From a virus: DNA of 24,879 nt. Below are positions 5,627 to 12,853 of this stretch, piece by piece (the stretch's first letter is position 1; every line of letters begins with the position of its first letter). Position numbers and translations under genes: made by a program. The stretch spans positions 1-24,879 of IMG/VR virus record IMGVR_UViG_3300042567_001708. One strand, 5' to 3'. A model generated the notes under the pieces. It was given only the letters and a program-made list of their open reading frames with translations, made no database searches and had not been told where the DNA came from.

Positions 5627-5845
5627 ATGAACACCTACGTTCGCACCCCCAACCCTCCAGTAGTCCGCGTCGAGATCCCCACCGGGTTCTGCGCGTTCTT
5701 GGATAAGACCGGCAAGATCTGCCTGGGCATCAAGGAATTCACCAAACACGGCTACTCCTGGTCCGTGGTCCCGCCGATCACGAAGCCCACGCGCGCGGAG
5801 ATTGACGCCGAGCTCGCAGCTCGCGGCATCGCGCAGCCGGCCTAA
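5627..5845 (+). CDS. Hypothetical protein, 72 aa, between tail fibre and terminase
   Basis: This product is unrecognised. The start MNTYVRTPNPPVVRVEIP lies 6 bases after the tail fibre stop, and the stop overlaps the terminase start (TAATG), so it is in a tight rightward unit. The N-terminal half looks like beta strands (VVRVEIPTGFCAFLDKTGKICLGI) with two Cys residues 10 apart. The C-terminus is a short helix (TRAEIDAELAARGIA). It could be a fibre chaperone or a structural accessory because of its neighbours, but nothing in the sequence proves that. It shows no helix-turn-helix, so it does not look like a small terminase. Confidence 0.7.
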   Translation: MNTYVRTPNPPVVRVEIPTGFCAFLDKTGKICLGIKEFTKHGYSWSVVPPITKPTRAEIDAELAARGIAQPA

Positions 5846-7413
5846 TGGCAGAAGAACAGGAGGACATGCAGCAGCAGATAGTTGCTGCTGAGCGCCTCCT
5901 GCGGCTTAGGAAGGCAAGGGGTAGCATCATAGACTTTACCCAGTTTACGATGCCTGACCCAGCTGACCCTAATGATACCTCCTTGTCGCGGTATCGGCCG
6001 GCAAAGCATCACGAGGTAATTGCGGCTGCGCTGGAGGAGGTCGAAGCGGGCCGTATGCCTCGCCTGATTATCACGATGCCGCCTCGCCACGGCAAATCCG
6101 AGCTGGCCAGCCGTCGATTTCCGGCGTGGTTCATGGGGCGTGACCCCTATCGGCAGCTGATCTTTTCAACCTATAACGACGACTTTGCGCAGGATTTCGG
6201 CCGTTCTGTCCGAGAAACCATGCGCAGCCAAGCCTTCCAGCAGGTCTTCCCCCTGTGTAAGCTCAGGGCTGGCAGCGCGTCGGCCGACAAGATCCAGACC
6301 GAAGAAGGTGGCCTAATGAAGTTCGTCGGTCGTGGTGGCGGCCTGACCGGTCGAGGCGCTGACTTGCTGATCATTGACGACCCTATCAAGGACCGAGAGG
6401 AAGCCGACAGTAAGTCCGTCCGCGACAAGATGTGGAGCTGGTTTACTGAGGCTGCCATGACCCGACTGATGCCGGGCGGCCGTGTTGTTATCATCATGAC
6501 TCGCTGGCACGAGGACGACCTGATCGGCCGTCTTATCGACCCGCGCAACCCATGCTACAACAAGGAAGAAGCCGAGAATTGGCATATTCTGGCACTTCCA
6601 GCCATAGCCGTTGAAGGCGACCCTATGAAGCGAAAGGTTGGCGAAGCCCTCTGGCCCGACCAGTTCCCGATCGACGTGCTCGAAAAGATCAAGCGCCTCA
6701 ATGCCCGAGGCTTTTCTGCCCTTTACCAAGGCCAACCGACCCCTGATGACGGCGACTTCTTCAAGCGGGATTGGCTCAAAACTTATGATAGCCCCAATCA
6801 AATACCGAAGAATATTAGGGTTTATGCTGCTTCTGACCACGCTGTATCGGTTGCCCAGGACGCGGATAAAACGGTCCTGATGTGCGTCGGGGTGGACGAA
6901 GACGACAATATATGGGTACTTCCAGACCTATTCTGGCGTAGGGCCCAGACTGACGCAGTGTGCGACGGCATGCTGGAGATGATGCGCCGGCGAAAGCCGC
7001 TGCTGTGGATGGCGGAAAAGGGCCACATCTCCAAGGCTATCGGCCCCTTCCTCCGCAAGCGCATGCACGAAGACAAGATCTACTGCGCCATTGAGGAGGT
7101 GACGCCTGTAAAGGATAAGCAAAGCCGAGCTCAGTCTATCCGCGGCCGTATGGCCATGGGTAAGGTATTCTTCCCTAAGTTCGCAACTTGGTGGGGTGAG
7201 GCCCAGAACGAGATGCTCAAGTTCCCATCCGCGCGCCACGACGACTTTGTGGACACCATAGCGCATATCGGCATGGGGCTCGACTTCCAAGTGGCAGCCT
7301 CGCCTGAGCGAGTGGTCCAGGGTGGACCGGCATGGGGATCGTTGGCTTGGGTGAAGCAGGCCACGAACACGATGAACTGGAAAGAAAACAGGTTGAAAAA
7401 TATCTGGTCTTGA
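5845..7413 (+). CDS. terL: Terminase large subunit, 522 aa
   Basis: DNA-packaging motor: an ATPase pumps the genome into the prohead through the portal, and a nuclease domain cuts the concatemer. The Walker A motif is PPRHGKS (79-85), the Walker B with catalytic acid is LLIIDDP (174-180), and the coupling motif is IIMTRWH (216-222). The C-terminal RNase H-like nuclease domain shows an acidic strand end in AASDHA (D331), an acidic residue in LLWMAEKG (E391) and HDDFVDTIAH (D466, D467, D470). The length fits the family. The start overlaps the previous stop by one base (TAATG). No small terminase gene is recognisable in the window. Confidence 0.95.
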   Translation: MAEEQEDMQQQIVAAERLLRLRKARGSIIDFTQFTMPDPADPNDTSLSRYRPAKHHEVIAAALEEVEAGRMPRLIITMPPRHGKSELASRRFPAWFMGRDPYRQLIFSTYNDDFAQDFGRSVRETMRSQAFQQVFPLCKLRAGSASADKIQTEEGGLMKFVGRGGGLTGRGADLLIIDDPIKDREEADSKSVRDKMWSWFTEAAMTRLMPGGRVVIIMTRWHEDDLIGRLIDPRNPCYNKEEAENWHILALPAIAVEGDPMKRKVGEALWPDQFPIDVLEKIKRLNARGFSALYQGQPTPDDGDFFKRDWLKTYDSPNQIPKNIRVYAASDHAVSVAQDADKTVLMCVGVDEDDNIWVLPDLFWRRAQTDAVCDGMLEMMRRRKPLLWMAEKGHISKAIGPFLRKRMHEDKIYCAIEEVTPVKDKQSRAQSIRGRMAMGKVFFPKFATWWGEAQNEMLKFPSARHDDFVDTIAHIGMGLDFQVAASPERVVQGGPAWGSLAWVKQATNTMNWKENRLKNIWS

Positions 7414-7428
7414 TAACACTTTAAGCAA

Positions 7429-9564
7429 ATGGAACCAAGCGAGCCTAACGAGAGCAAATTTCCTGAGCCCTTTGAGCAGGAAAAGCCTGCGTCTGGCATC
7501 ATCCGCAAGCCCGACCCGGAGCAGACCCGATCCAGCAAGGCGCTGGTTAATGAATGGCAGGATAAGATAATCCGCGCAAAGAAGCATTGGGATCGCGCCC
7601 ACAAGACCATGAAGCAGGACATGGACTTCTACATGGGAAAGCAGTGGCCGTATCCGACCGAGAACGATGAGCGATATGTCGCAAATATCGTCCAGAGCCA
7701 TATCAAGCAGAAGGTTGCGTCTCTTTACGCTAAAAACCCAAAGGCCGTAGCTAAGCGCCGTAAGACCATGGACTTTGCGATTTGGGGCGAAGAAGCCAGT
7801 GAGCTTCAGGCAGCGCAAACGGCCAATCAGATTGCGATCCAGCAGACCGGCATGCCGGACCCTCAGGCGACTGCGCTGATGCAGGACGTTTCTCAAGGGA
7901 TGCTCAAGCGCACGACCATCGAGAAGGTGGCCCGCACGCTTGAAATCATCTTCCATCACATAATGGAAGATCAGGATATCAAGAGCCAGATGAAGCAGCT
8001 CGTGCGCCGCACCTGCGTCACTGGCGTCGGCATCGTCAAGATTGGCTACCATCGCGTGATGGAGAAGCGCCCTGAAGATACGGAGAAGATCACCGATATC
8101 ACAGAGGAACTTAAGACGCTCGAACGCCTGATGGCCGACGAGAAGGATGAAATCTTTGACCAGCATAGCGCTCGCGCTGAGCAGCTAAAGATCCTTCTTC
8201 ATGAAATCTCCGAGAAGGGTGACGACGTTATCGCCAGCGAAGGCATGGTCTTTGACTTTCCGCAGTCCCATACCATTATCGTCGATACCAAGTGCCGGCA
8301 GCTGAAAGGCTTTATTGGCGCCGATTGGGTCGCCCAGGAGTTCATTCTCAACGTCGATGAGGTCAAAGAGATCTACAATGTAGACCTCGGCAAGACCTAC
8401 ACCCGCCACGAAGACCAGCTTAAGCGCCTTCAGGGCGGCCAAGACAAGGCCGACGAGTGCAACCTCGCCCGAGTGTGGGAAATATACAACAAGCGTGACG
8501 GAATGAAGTATGTCATGGCCGACGGCTATCCTGAGTTCCTTGAGGAGCCCAGTTGCCCGGATATAAAACTGAAACGCTTTTGGCCGTTCTTCGTGCTCAC
8601 CTTTAACGAGGTTGAAAACGAGAAGGAGATCTACCCTCCGTCCGACGTCCGACTGCTCACGCCGATCCAACGTGAATATAACCTCGCGCGTCAGCGCCTG
8701 CGTGAGCACCGTAACGCGAACCGGCCCCTCTATGTGACCCCTGTTGGGGCCTTGTCTGAGTCCGATGTTCGCAAGCTGATAGACCGTTCTCCGAACGAAG
8801 TCATCCAGCTTCAGGCCATCCAGCCCGGCCAGAAGGTCAGCGACGTCCTTCAGCCTGTGATGCCTATTCCGATCGACCCTTCGCTTTACGATGTGTCGAT
8901 GTATATGGAGGACATTTACCGCGTCATCGGCTCTCAGGAAGCCAACATGGGCGGAACCAGCTCCTCCACGGCCACCGAAGTCTCGGTTGCCGAGTCCAGC
9001 CGCCAGACGGCCATGGGCTCTAATGTGGACGACCTTGACGAGTTCCTGATCGACCTTAGCCGCGCAGCTGGACAGGTGCTGCTGACCATGATGGATCCTA
9101 TGTCGGTCCAGAAAGTAGCCGGCCCAGGTGCTTCTTGGCCGACCCTATCGGCTCAGGAAATCGCTGATAATCTGATGCTTGAGGTAGAGGCTGGCTCCAG
9201 CGGCCGCCCGAATAAGGCTGCCGAAATTGGCAACTTCGAGCGCCTTGCCCCGACCTTGCTCCAAATCCCCGGCATCGACCCGGCTTGGCTGGCCAAGGAA
9301 GCGATCCGACGCATGGACGACAATATCGACATGACCGACGCCATCAAGGCCGCCCTTCCGTCGATCGTCGCCCAGAACGCCGCCAAGGAAAACGCCAACC
9401 TCCAGGCGCAGCAAGATGCCGGCGTCGGCCAAGCTGGAGCCCAAGCTCCTGTCGGCCCTCAAGTAGCCCCTCAGGCGCCCGGTCATCCGATGGGCGGCCA
9501 TGCTGCCAGCCCAGAGGAGATGGCCGGTGGCAATCAGATGATGAACGGAGAACTAACTCCGTAA
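7429..9564 (+). CDS. Portal protein (podovirus type), 711 aa
   Basis: Forms the dodecameric portal at the capsid vertex, the channel for packaging and ejection and the docking site of the tail. The assignment rests on size, position between large terminase and scaffold, and recognisable family sequence: WDRAHKTMKQDMDFYMGKQWP (50-70 region), SHIKQKVASLYAKNPKAVAK (about 100-120), EIIFHHIMEDQDIKSQMKQL with RRTCVTGVGIVKIGYHR. The middle has long charged helices, and EYNLARQRLREHRNANRP resembles the stem/wing region. The C-terminal 70 residues are Gln/Ala/Gly/Pro-rich and probably disordered. The ATG lies 15 bases after terL, preceded by AACACTTTAAGCAA without any Shine-Dalgarno sequence. Confidence 0.85.
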   Translation: MEPSEPNESKFPEPFEQEKPASGIIRKPDPEQTRSSKALVNEWQDKIIRAKKHWDRAHKTMKQDMDFYMGKQWPYPTENDERYVANIVQSHIKQKVASLYAKNPKAVAKRRKTMDFAIWGEEASELQAAQTANQIAIQQTGMPDPQATALMQDVSQGMLKRTTIEKVARTLEIIFHHIMEDQDIKSQMKQLVRRTCVTGVGIVKIGYHRVMEKRPEDTEKITDITEELKTLERLMADEKDEIFDQHSARAEQLKILLHEISEKGDDVIASEGMVFDFPQSHTIIVDTKCRQLKGFIGADWVAQEFILNVDEVKEIYNVDLGKTYTRHEDQLKRLQGGQDKADECNLARVWEIYNKRDGMKYVMADGYPEFLEEPSCPDIKLKRFWPFFVLTFNEVENEKEIYPPSDVRLLTPIQREYNLARQRLREHRNANRPLYVTPVGALSESDVRKLIDRSPNEVIQLQAIQPGQKVSDVLQPVMPIPIDPSLYDVSMYMEDIYRVIGSQEANMGGTSSSTATEVSVAESSRQTAMGSNVDDLDEFLIDLSRAAGQVLLTMMDPMSVQKVAGPGASWPTLSAQEIADNLMLEVEAGSSGRPNKAAEIGNFERLAPTLLQIPGIDPAWLAKEAIRRMDDNIDMTDAIKAALPSIVAQNAAKENANLQAQQDAGVGQAGAQAPVGPQVAPQAPGHPMGGHAASPEEMAGGNQMMNGELTP

Positions 9565-9580
9565 TTGACTTTATTCCCCC

Positions 9581-10642
9581 ATGAGCGAACATACCAACGT
9601 GCCAGAGACGCTAAACCAGACAGACTCGAACTCGTCGTCCGAGCCCACCAACCTACAACCGGTGCAGGAAACTGCGCCTATTGAGAATAATCAGCATGAG
9701 GTGTCACAGGCTGAGCAGGGTTCTCCAGACGCTAATATTTCCGCAGATCCGTCTGCTGCGGGCGACACGGACGCTAAAAAGAAGGCCACCCTATTAGACG
9801 TTGTAAAAAGCGTTGCTAACAAGGGCAAGCCTGACTCGGACTCGTCCACTGAGGGGGAGCAGCCGGAAACTGCCGATGGGAAAGACGCCGATGCTGTTGG
9901 CAAGGACGCACAGCAGCAGAAGGTAGACCCCAATAAGCAGGCCGAAAAGCTGCCATTCCACAACCATCCGCGCTGGCGCGAGATGATCACCGAACGCGAC
10001 GCCATGAAACCCAAGGCGGAGCAGTACGACAAGATCACTACATTCATGACCTCTAACGGCCTCACCCCTGAGGAGATGGCCGAAGGAATGGGAATAATGG
10101 CGCTAATGAAGCAGAACCCAGTCGAGGCCTATAAGGTCTTGAAAGCTCACACCGACAGCTTGGCCAAGTTTGCCGGCGAGGAGCTTCCAGAGGATATTCG
10201 ATCCAAGCTGGATGATGGCTTCATTGATAGCGAGTCCGCCAAAGAACTTGCACGCTTCAAAGCGCAGCAGGAGTTCGAGCAGGCTCGCCAGCAGGAGCAG
10301 ATGGTTCGCCAACAACAGTATCAGCAAGAGGTCGGCCGCAAGCAGATCCATGATGCAGTTTCGGCGTGGGAGGCAACTGAGAAGGCCAGAGATCCGGACT
10401 GGTCCAAGAAATACGAGATGGTAATGGAGCGAGCCTCGGTGCTCATTCAGAACGGTCAGCCCAGTAACCCGCAGCAAGCCGTCGAGTTCGCCAAGCGCGC
10501 GCTCGCCGACGTAAATGCGCGTCTCCGGCCCCTTTCTGGACGTTCGATCGGACTCCGCAATCCCACCAGCTCCATGTCGTCCGCCAGCGCCACGCCGGTC
10601 CCGCGTTCTCTTGAGGACGCTGTTCGGCTGGCAATTCAGTAA
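9581..10642 (+). CDS. Capsid scaffolding protein, 353 aa
   Basis: Guides assembly of the capsid protein into a prohead and is normally removed before or during packaging. The assignment is from position between portal and capsid protein and from composition. The first 110 residues are polar, acidic, Ser/Asp/Glu/Gln-rich and likely disordered. LPFHNHPRWREMITERD (about 124-141) is a stretch typical of podovirus scaffold proteins. A long helical, Gln-rich region follows (KAQQEFEQARQQEQMVRQQQ) and suggests a coiled coil. The C-terminus (RPLSGRSIGLRNPTSS, then LEDAVRLAIQ) is basic and then a short helix, as expected for the coat-binding end. No protease domain is seen. Confidence 0.8.
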   Translation: MSEHTNVPETLNQTDSNSSSEPTNLQPVQETAPIENNQHEVSQAEQGSPDANISADPSAAGDTDAKKKATLLDVVKSVANKGKPDSDSSTEGEQPETADGKDADAVGKDAQQQKVDPNKQAEKLPFHNHPRWREMITERDAMKPKAEQYDKITTFMTSNGLTPEEMAEGMGIMALMKQNPVEAYKVLKAHTDSLAKFAGEELPEDIRSKLDDGFIDSESAKELARFKAQQEFEQARQQEQMVRQQQYQQEVGRKQIHDAVSAWEATEKARDPDWSKKYEMVMERASVLIQNGQPSNPQQAVEFAKRALADVNARLRPLSGRSIGLRNPTSSMSSASATPVPRSLEDAVRLAIQ

Positions 10643-10664
10643 CTCCTAAGCACAAACAACTACC
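10643..10664 (+). promoter_or_regulatory. A/C-rich, SD-less leader of the capsid gene
   Basis: The 22 bases before the capsid ATG read CTCCTAAGCACAAACAACTACC, with hardly any G and no Shine-Dalgarno match. A very similar word (CACAAACTAACTACAACC) precedes the gp14-like gene at 16224. Because the capsid gene must be translated strongly, this leader is probably an efficient SD-independent initiation site. Confidence 0.4.
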
Positions 10665-11744
10665 ATGGCCTTCACCACCGGCGAACTCGAAAACATCGCC
10701 AACTCCGCCCTTGATTTCTACGTCAAGGGCGACGCTATGGCCCAAACCATCCAGAATAAGCCCCTGCTCAACCTTCTCACGAAGCGCCAGCAGACCTTCC
10801 CTGGCGGTAAGGGTTATATCGACCTCCCCATCGTGTTTGACTACACGACTACGATCCAGGGTTATACCCATAACCAGACCGTTAGCTACCAGAACCCGGC
10901 CAATACGAAGCGTATCCGCTTCCCTTGGGCCGAACTGCACGCCGGTCTGTCCGTGACCTTCACGGAACTGAAGCATGACGGTATCTCCGTCACCGACTCC
11001 GCCACCGGCGAGTCTACCTCCAAGCACTCCAACCGCGATATCACGGTCTTGACCAACATTCTGAAGGCCAAGATGGATGACATGGCGGAAGGCTGGGCTC
11101 GTGGCTTCAACACGATGCTTTGGCTCGATGGTACCCAGCAGGCTAACGTCTTTGCTGGTATCTCGGCCTACATCCGCCCTGACGCCTCGATCACTGGCGG
11201 TACGGACCTCAATGCCACCGGCACCACCGGCGGTATCGACCGCGCTCTCCAGCCGGCTTGGCGCAATCGCGCTGCCAAGTGGACCTACACCACCGGCTCG
11301 ACCAACATCATCGACGGCCTCCGTTCGGAGATCCGCCAGCTCACCCGCTTCGGCGGCAAGCCCGGCACGATCGTCTGCGGTTCCGGCTTCCTCCAGAAGC
11401 TCGAAAAGGAAGTCCATTCCAAGGGTCTTTACACCCAGTCTGGCTTCTCCAAGGGTTTCGATGTGTCGATCGGCACGATCAGCCTCCAGGGCATCGGCGA
11501 GTTCATGTACGACCCGACCCTCGACCAGATCGAAGGCTACGCCTCCGGCGAAACCACCCGCACCAACTACGCCTATGTCCTCGATAACGAGGCCATGCAG
11601 CTGTACGTCATGGACGGCGAGGACAAGAAGACCCACAACCCGGCCCGCCCGGAAAACGTCTACGCGATCTACAAGTCGATGACGTGGACCGGTGGTACGG
11701 TCGCCAAGCGCCTCAACAGCTCTGGCGTGTACGTCGCCGCCTAA
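10665..11744 (+). CDS. Major capsid protein (HK97-type), 359 aa
   Basis: Main shell protein. The assignment rests on position after the scaffold, length, and family-like sequence: an N-terminal MAFTTGELENIANSALDFYVKG arm, an elongated-loop region (FPGGKGYIDLPIVFDYTTTIQGY), the long spine helix (LTNILKAKMDDMAEGWARGFNTMLW, residues about 128-152), and a C-terminal A-domain with beta strands (GTIVCGSGFLQKLEKEV). No delta domain or protease is attached, consistent with a separate scaffold. Codon use is more strongly biased to C-ending codons than in neighbouring genes, as expected for the most highly expressed gene. It is followed closely by an intrinsic terminator. Confidence 0.9.
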   Translation: MAFTTGELENIANSALDFYVKGDAMAQTIQNKPLLNLLTKRQQTFPGGKGYIDLPIVFDYTTTIQGYTHNQTVSYQNPANTKRIRFPWAELHAGLSVTFTELKHDGISVTDSATGESTSKHSNRDITVLTNILKAKMDDMAEGWARGFNTMLWLDGTQQANVFAGISAYIRPDASITGGTDLNATGTTGGIDRALQPAWRNRAAKWTYTTGSTNIIDGLRSEIRQLTRFGGKPGTIVCGSGFLQKLEKEVHSKGLYTQSGFSKGFDVSIGTISLQGIGEFMYDPTLDQIEGYASGETTRTNYAYVLDNEAMQLYVMDGEDKKTHNPARPENVYAIYKSMTWTGGTVAKRLNSSGVYVAA

Positions 11745-11763
11745 GCGGTCTTGACCTAATACG

Positions 11764-11795
11764 AGGGCCCCTCTGGAAACGGAGGGGCCCTTTTT
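11764..11795 (+). terminator. Intrinsic terminator after the capsid gene
   Basis: AGGGCCCCTC (11764-11773) pairs perfectly with GAGGGGCCCT (11782-11791) around an 8-base loop (TGGAAACG), followed directly by a T-run (11791-11795). It lies 20 bases after the capsid stop and ahead of the next gene in the same direction, so it probably reduces rather than abolishes read-through. That would give extra capsid mRNA relative to tail genes. Confidence 0.85.
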
Positions 11796-11835
11796 ATTGT
11801 TGCGGAATTGGCCGAGTGGGGGACACTACCTGCGT

Positions 11836-12150
11836 ATGCAAACCGCCATCGTTGAAATCATGCTCCAGGGCGACATGTTGAACACTGTCACCAAGCGAGT
11901 TTCCGCGGCCGAGGTTCCTGTTATCCGATCCATTCACGGCGCTGACTCCGTGGTGAAGTTCTCGGAATACGAGGTTTCCGACGCCAATAACGCCGAGGAA
12001 ATTGAGCGCCTCGAACGTGTCTACGGCCCCGCCGTCCGTCTGGTCTACACCGGCCATTCCCCTCGCTTGATCACCAGCTTCGCCGAGTGCGGCGTCGAGG
12101 CCCCTGCGCCTGTCGTCGAGAAGAAGTCCAAGCTCCTAAAGGACAACTAA
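11836..12150 (+). CDS. Small conserved-position protein after the capsid gene, 104 aa
   Basis: Function not known. The ATG (MQTAIVEIMLQGDMLNT) is preferred over a TTG 13 codons upstream, which would lie at the edge of the terminator. The protein appears as an alpha/beta fold: TAIVEIML strand, VPVIRSIHGADSVVKFSEYEV, then an acidic helix (AEEIERLERVYG). It ends in a Lys-rich tail (VVEKKSKLLKDN). Short proteins of this kind often sit between the capsid and adaptor genes in podovirus operons and may be head-completion or decoration proteins, but this is inferred from position. It is one base apart from the next gene. Confidence 0.7.
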   Translation: MQTAIVEIMLQGDMLNTVTKRVSAAEVPVIRSIHGADSVVKFSEYEVSDANNAEEIERLERVYGPAVRLVYTGHSPRLITSFAECGVEAPAPVVEKKSKLLKDN

Positions 12151-12151
12151 G

Positions 12152-12853
12152 ATGGCACGAGGAACGACCCTTCTTGAGCTGCGGGACATGCTCCGCGCCG
12201 AGATCGGCGCTTCTCCTAACGTCGGTATGGGGGTCAATACCATTGAGCAGTATGACCACCTTCTACGCCGCCAGCAGCAACGTCTCTGGGCCGATCACGA
12301 TTGGGATTTCGCCTACATTGAACGAGACGAACCGCTGCTGGCCGGCCAGCGTTATTACACCTTTGATAACGAGATAGACTCCGACAACATCGTTAGCGCC
12401 CACCTGCGCTATGGCGATATCTGGCATAATCTGGAATACGGCATCGGGCCGCAGCAGTATAACTTCCAAGACTCAGACATGGCCGTAAACCAGTCCGAGC
12501 CTTGCGTCCGCTGGCGCCACTGGGAAGGCAATCAGTTCGAGGTCTGGCCTGTGCCGAGCAGCAATAGCCAAAAGATCCGGTTTAAGGCCATTAAGAAGCT
12601 TAATCCGCTTATTGCAGTAAGTGACCGAGCTGAGCTCGACGACAATCTTATCGTGCTCTTTGCGGCCGCAGAGATCCTCGCGCGAACAAAAGCTGCTGAC
12701 GCCCAGGCAAAGCTTGCTCAGGCCAACACTCACTACGCCAAGATGAAGGGTAAGGGCATGAAGTACGACCGCTTTATCTACGGCGGCGGCCTCGATCGAG
12801 GCGAGCGACTCCGTATCATCGGTGGTCGATACACCCGAGATGATCGCTCCTAA
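12152..12853 (+). CDS. Head-tail adaptor protein, 233 aa (T7 gp11 position)
   Basis: Predicted to form the ring that joins the portal to the tail nozzle. It starts MARGTTLLELRDMLRAEIG, with a helical N-terminal half (YDHLLRRQQQRLWADHDWDF), a beta-rich middle (LAGQRYYTFDNEIDSDNIVSAHL, FEVWPVPSSNSQKIRF) and a helical C-terminal part (LIVLFAAAEILARTKAADAQAKLAQANTHY). This helix/strand/helix layout and its place directly before a tail nozzle gene match podovirus adaptor or tail tubular A proteins. The length is within the range of that group. The stop overlaps the start of the next gene (TAATG). Confidence 0.75.
   Translation: MARGTTLLELRDMLRAEIGASPNVGMGVNTIEQYDHLLRRQQQRLWADHDWDFAYIERDEPLLAGQRYYTFDNEIDSDNIVSAHLRYGDIWHNLEYGIGPQQYNFQDSDMAVNQSEPCVRWRHWEGNQFEVWPVPSSNSQKIRFKAIKKLNPLIAVSDRAELDDNLIVLFAAAEILARTKAADAQAKLAQANTHYAKMKGKGMKYDRFIYGGGLDRGERLRIIGGRYTRDDRS

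Noticed and set aside
6928-8166. 412-codon leftward open frame opposite terminase and portal
   Set aside because: It is antisense to two well-supported genes and spans their boundary. The product has no recognisable features and there is no start context.
10443-11636. 397-codon leftward open frame opposite the capsid gene
   Set aside because: It is a shadow created by the strong codon bias of the capsid gene (few codons whose complement is a stop). There is no independent support.
11757-11764. TAATACGA, matching the first eight bases of the T7 RNA polymerase promoter
   Set aside because: The following bases (GGGCCCC) do not match the CTCACTATA core. The word abuts the terminator stem, and no second copy was found in other gaps.
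11801-11850. tRNA-like word GGCCGAGTGG near GCGGAATT
   Set aside because: There is no TTCGA-type T-loop or matching acceptor 3' strand downstream, and the region runs into a well-supported coding sequence.
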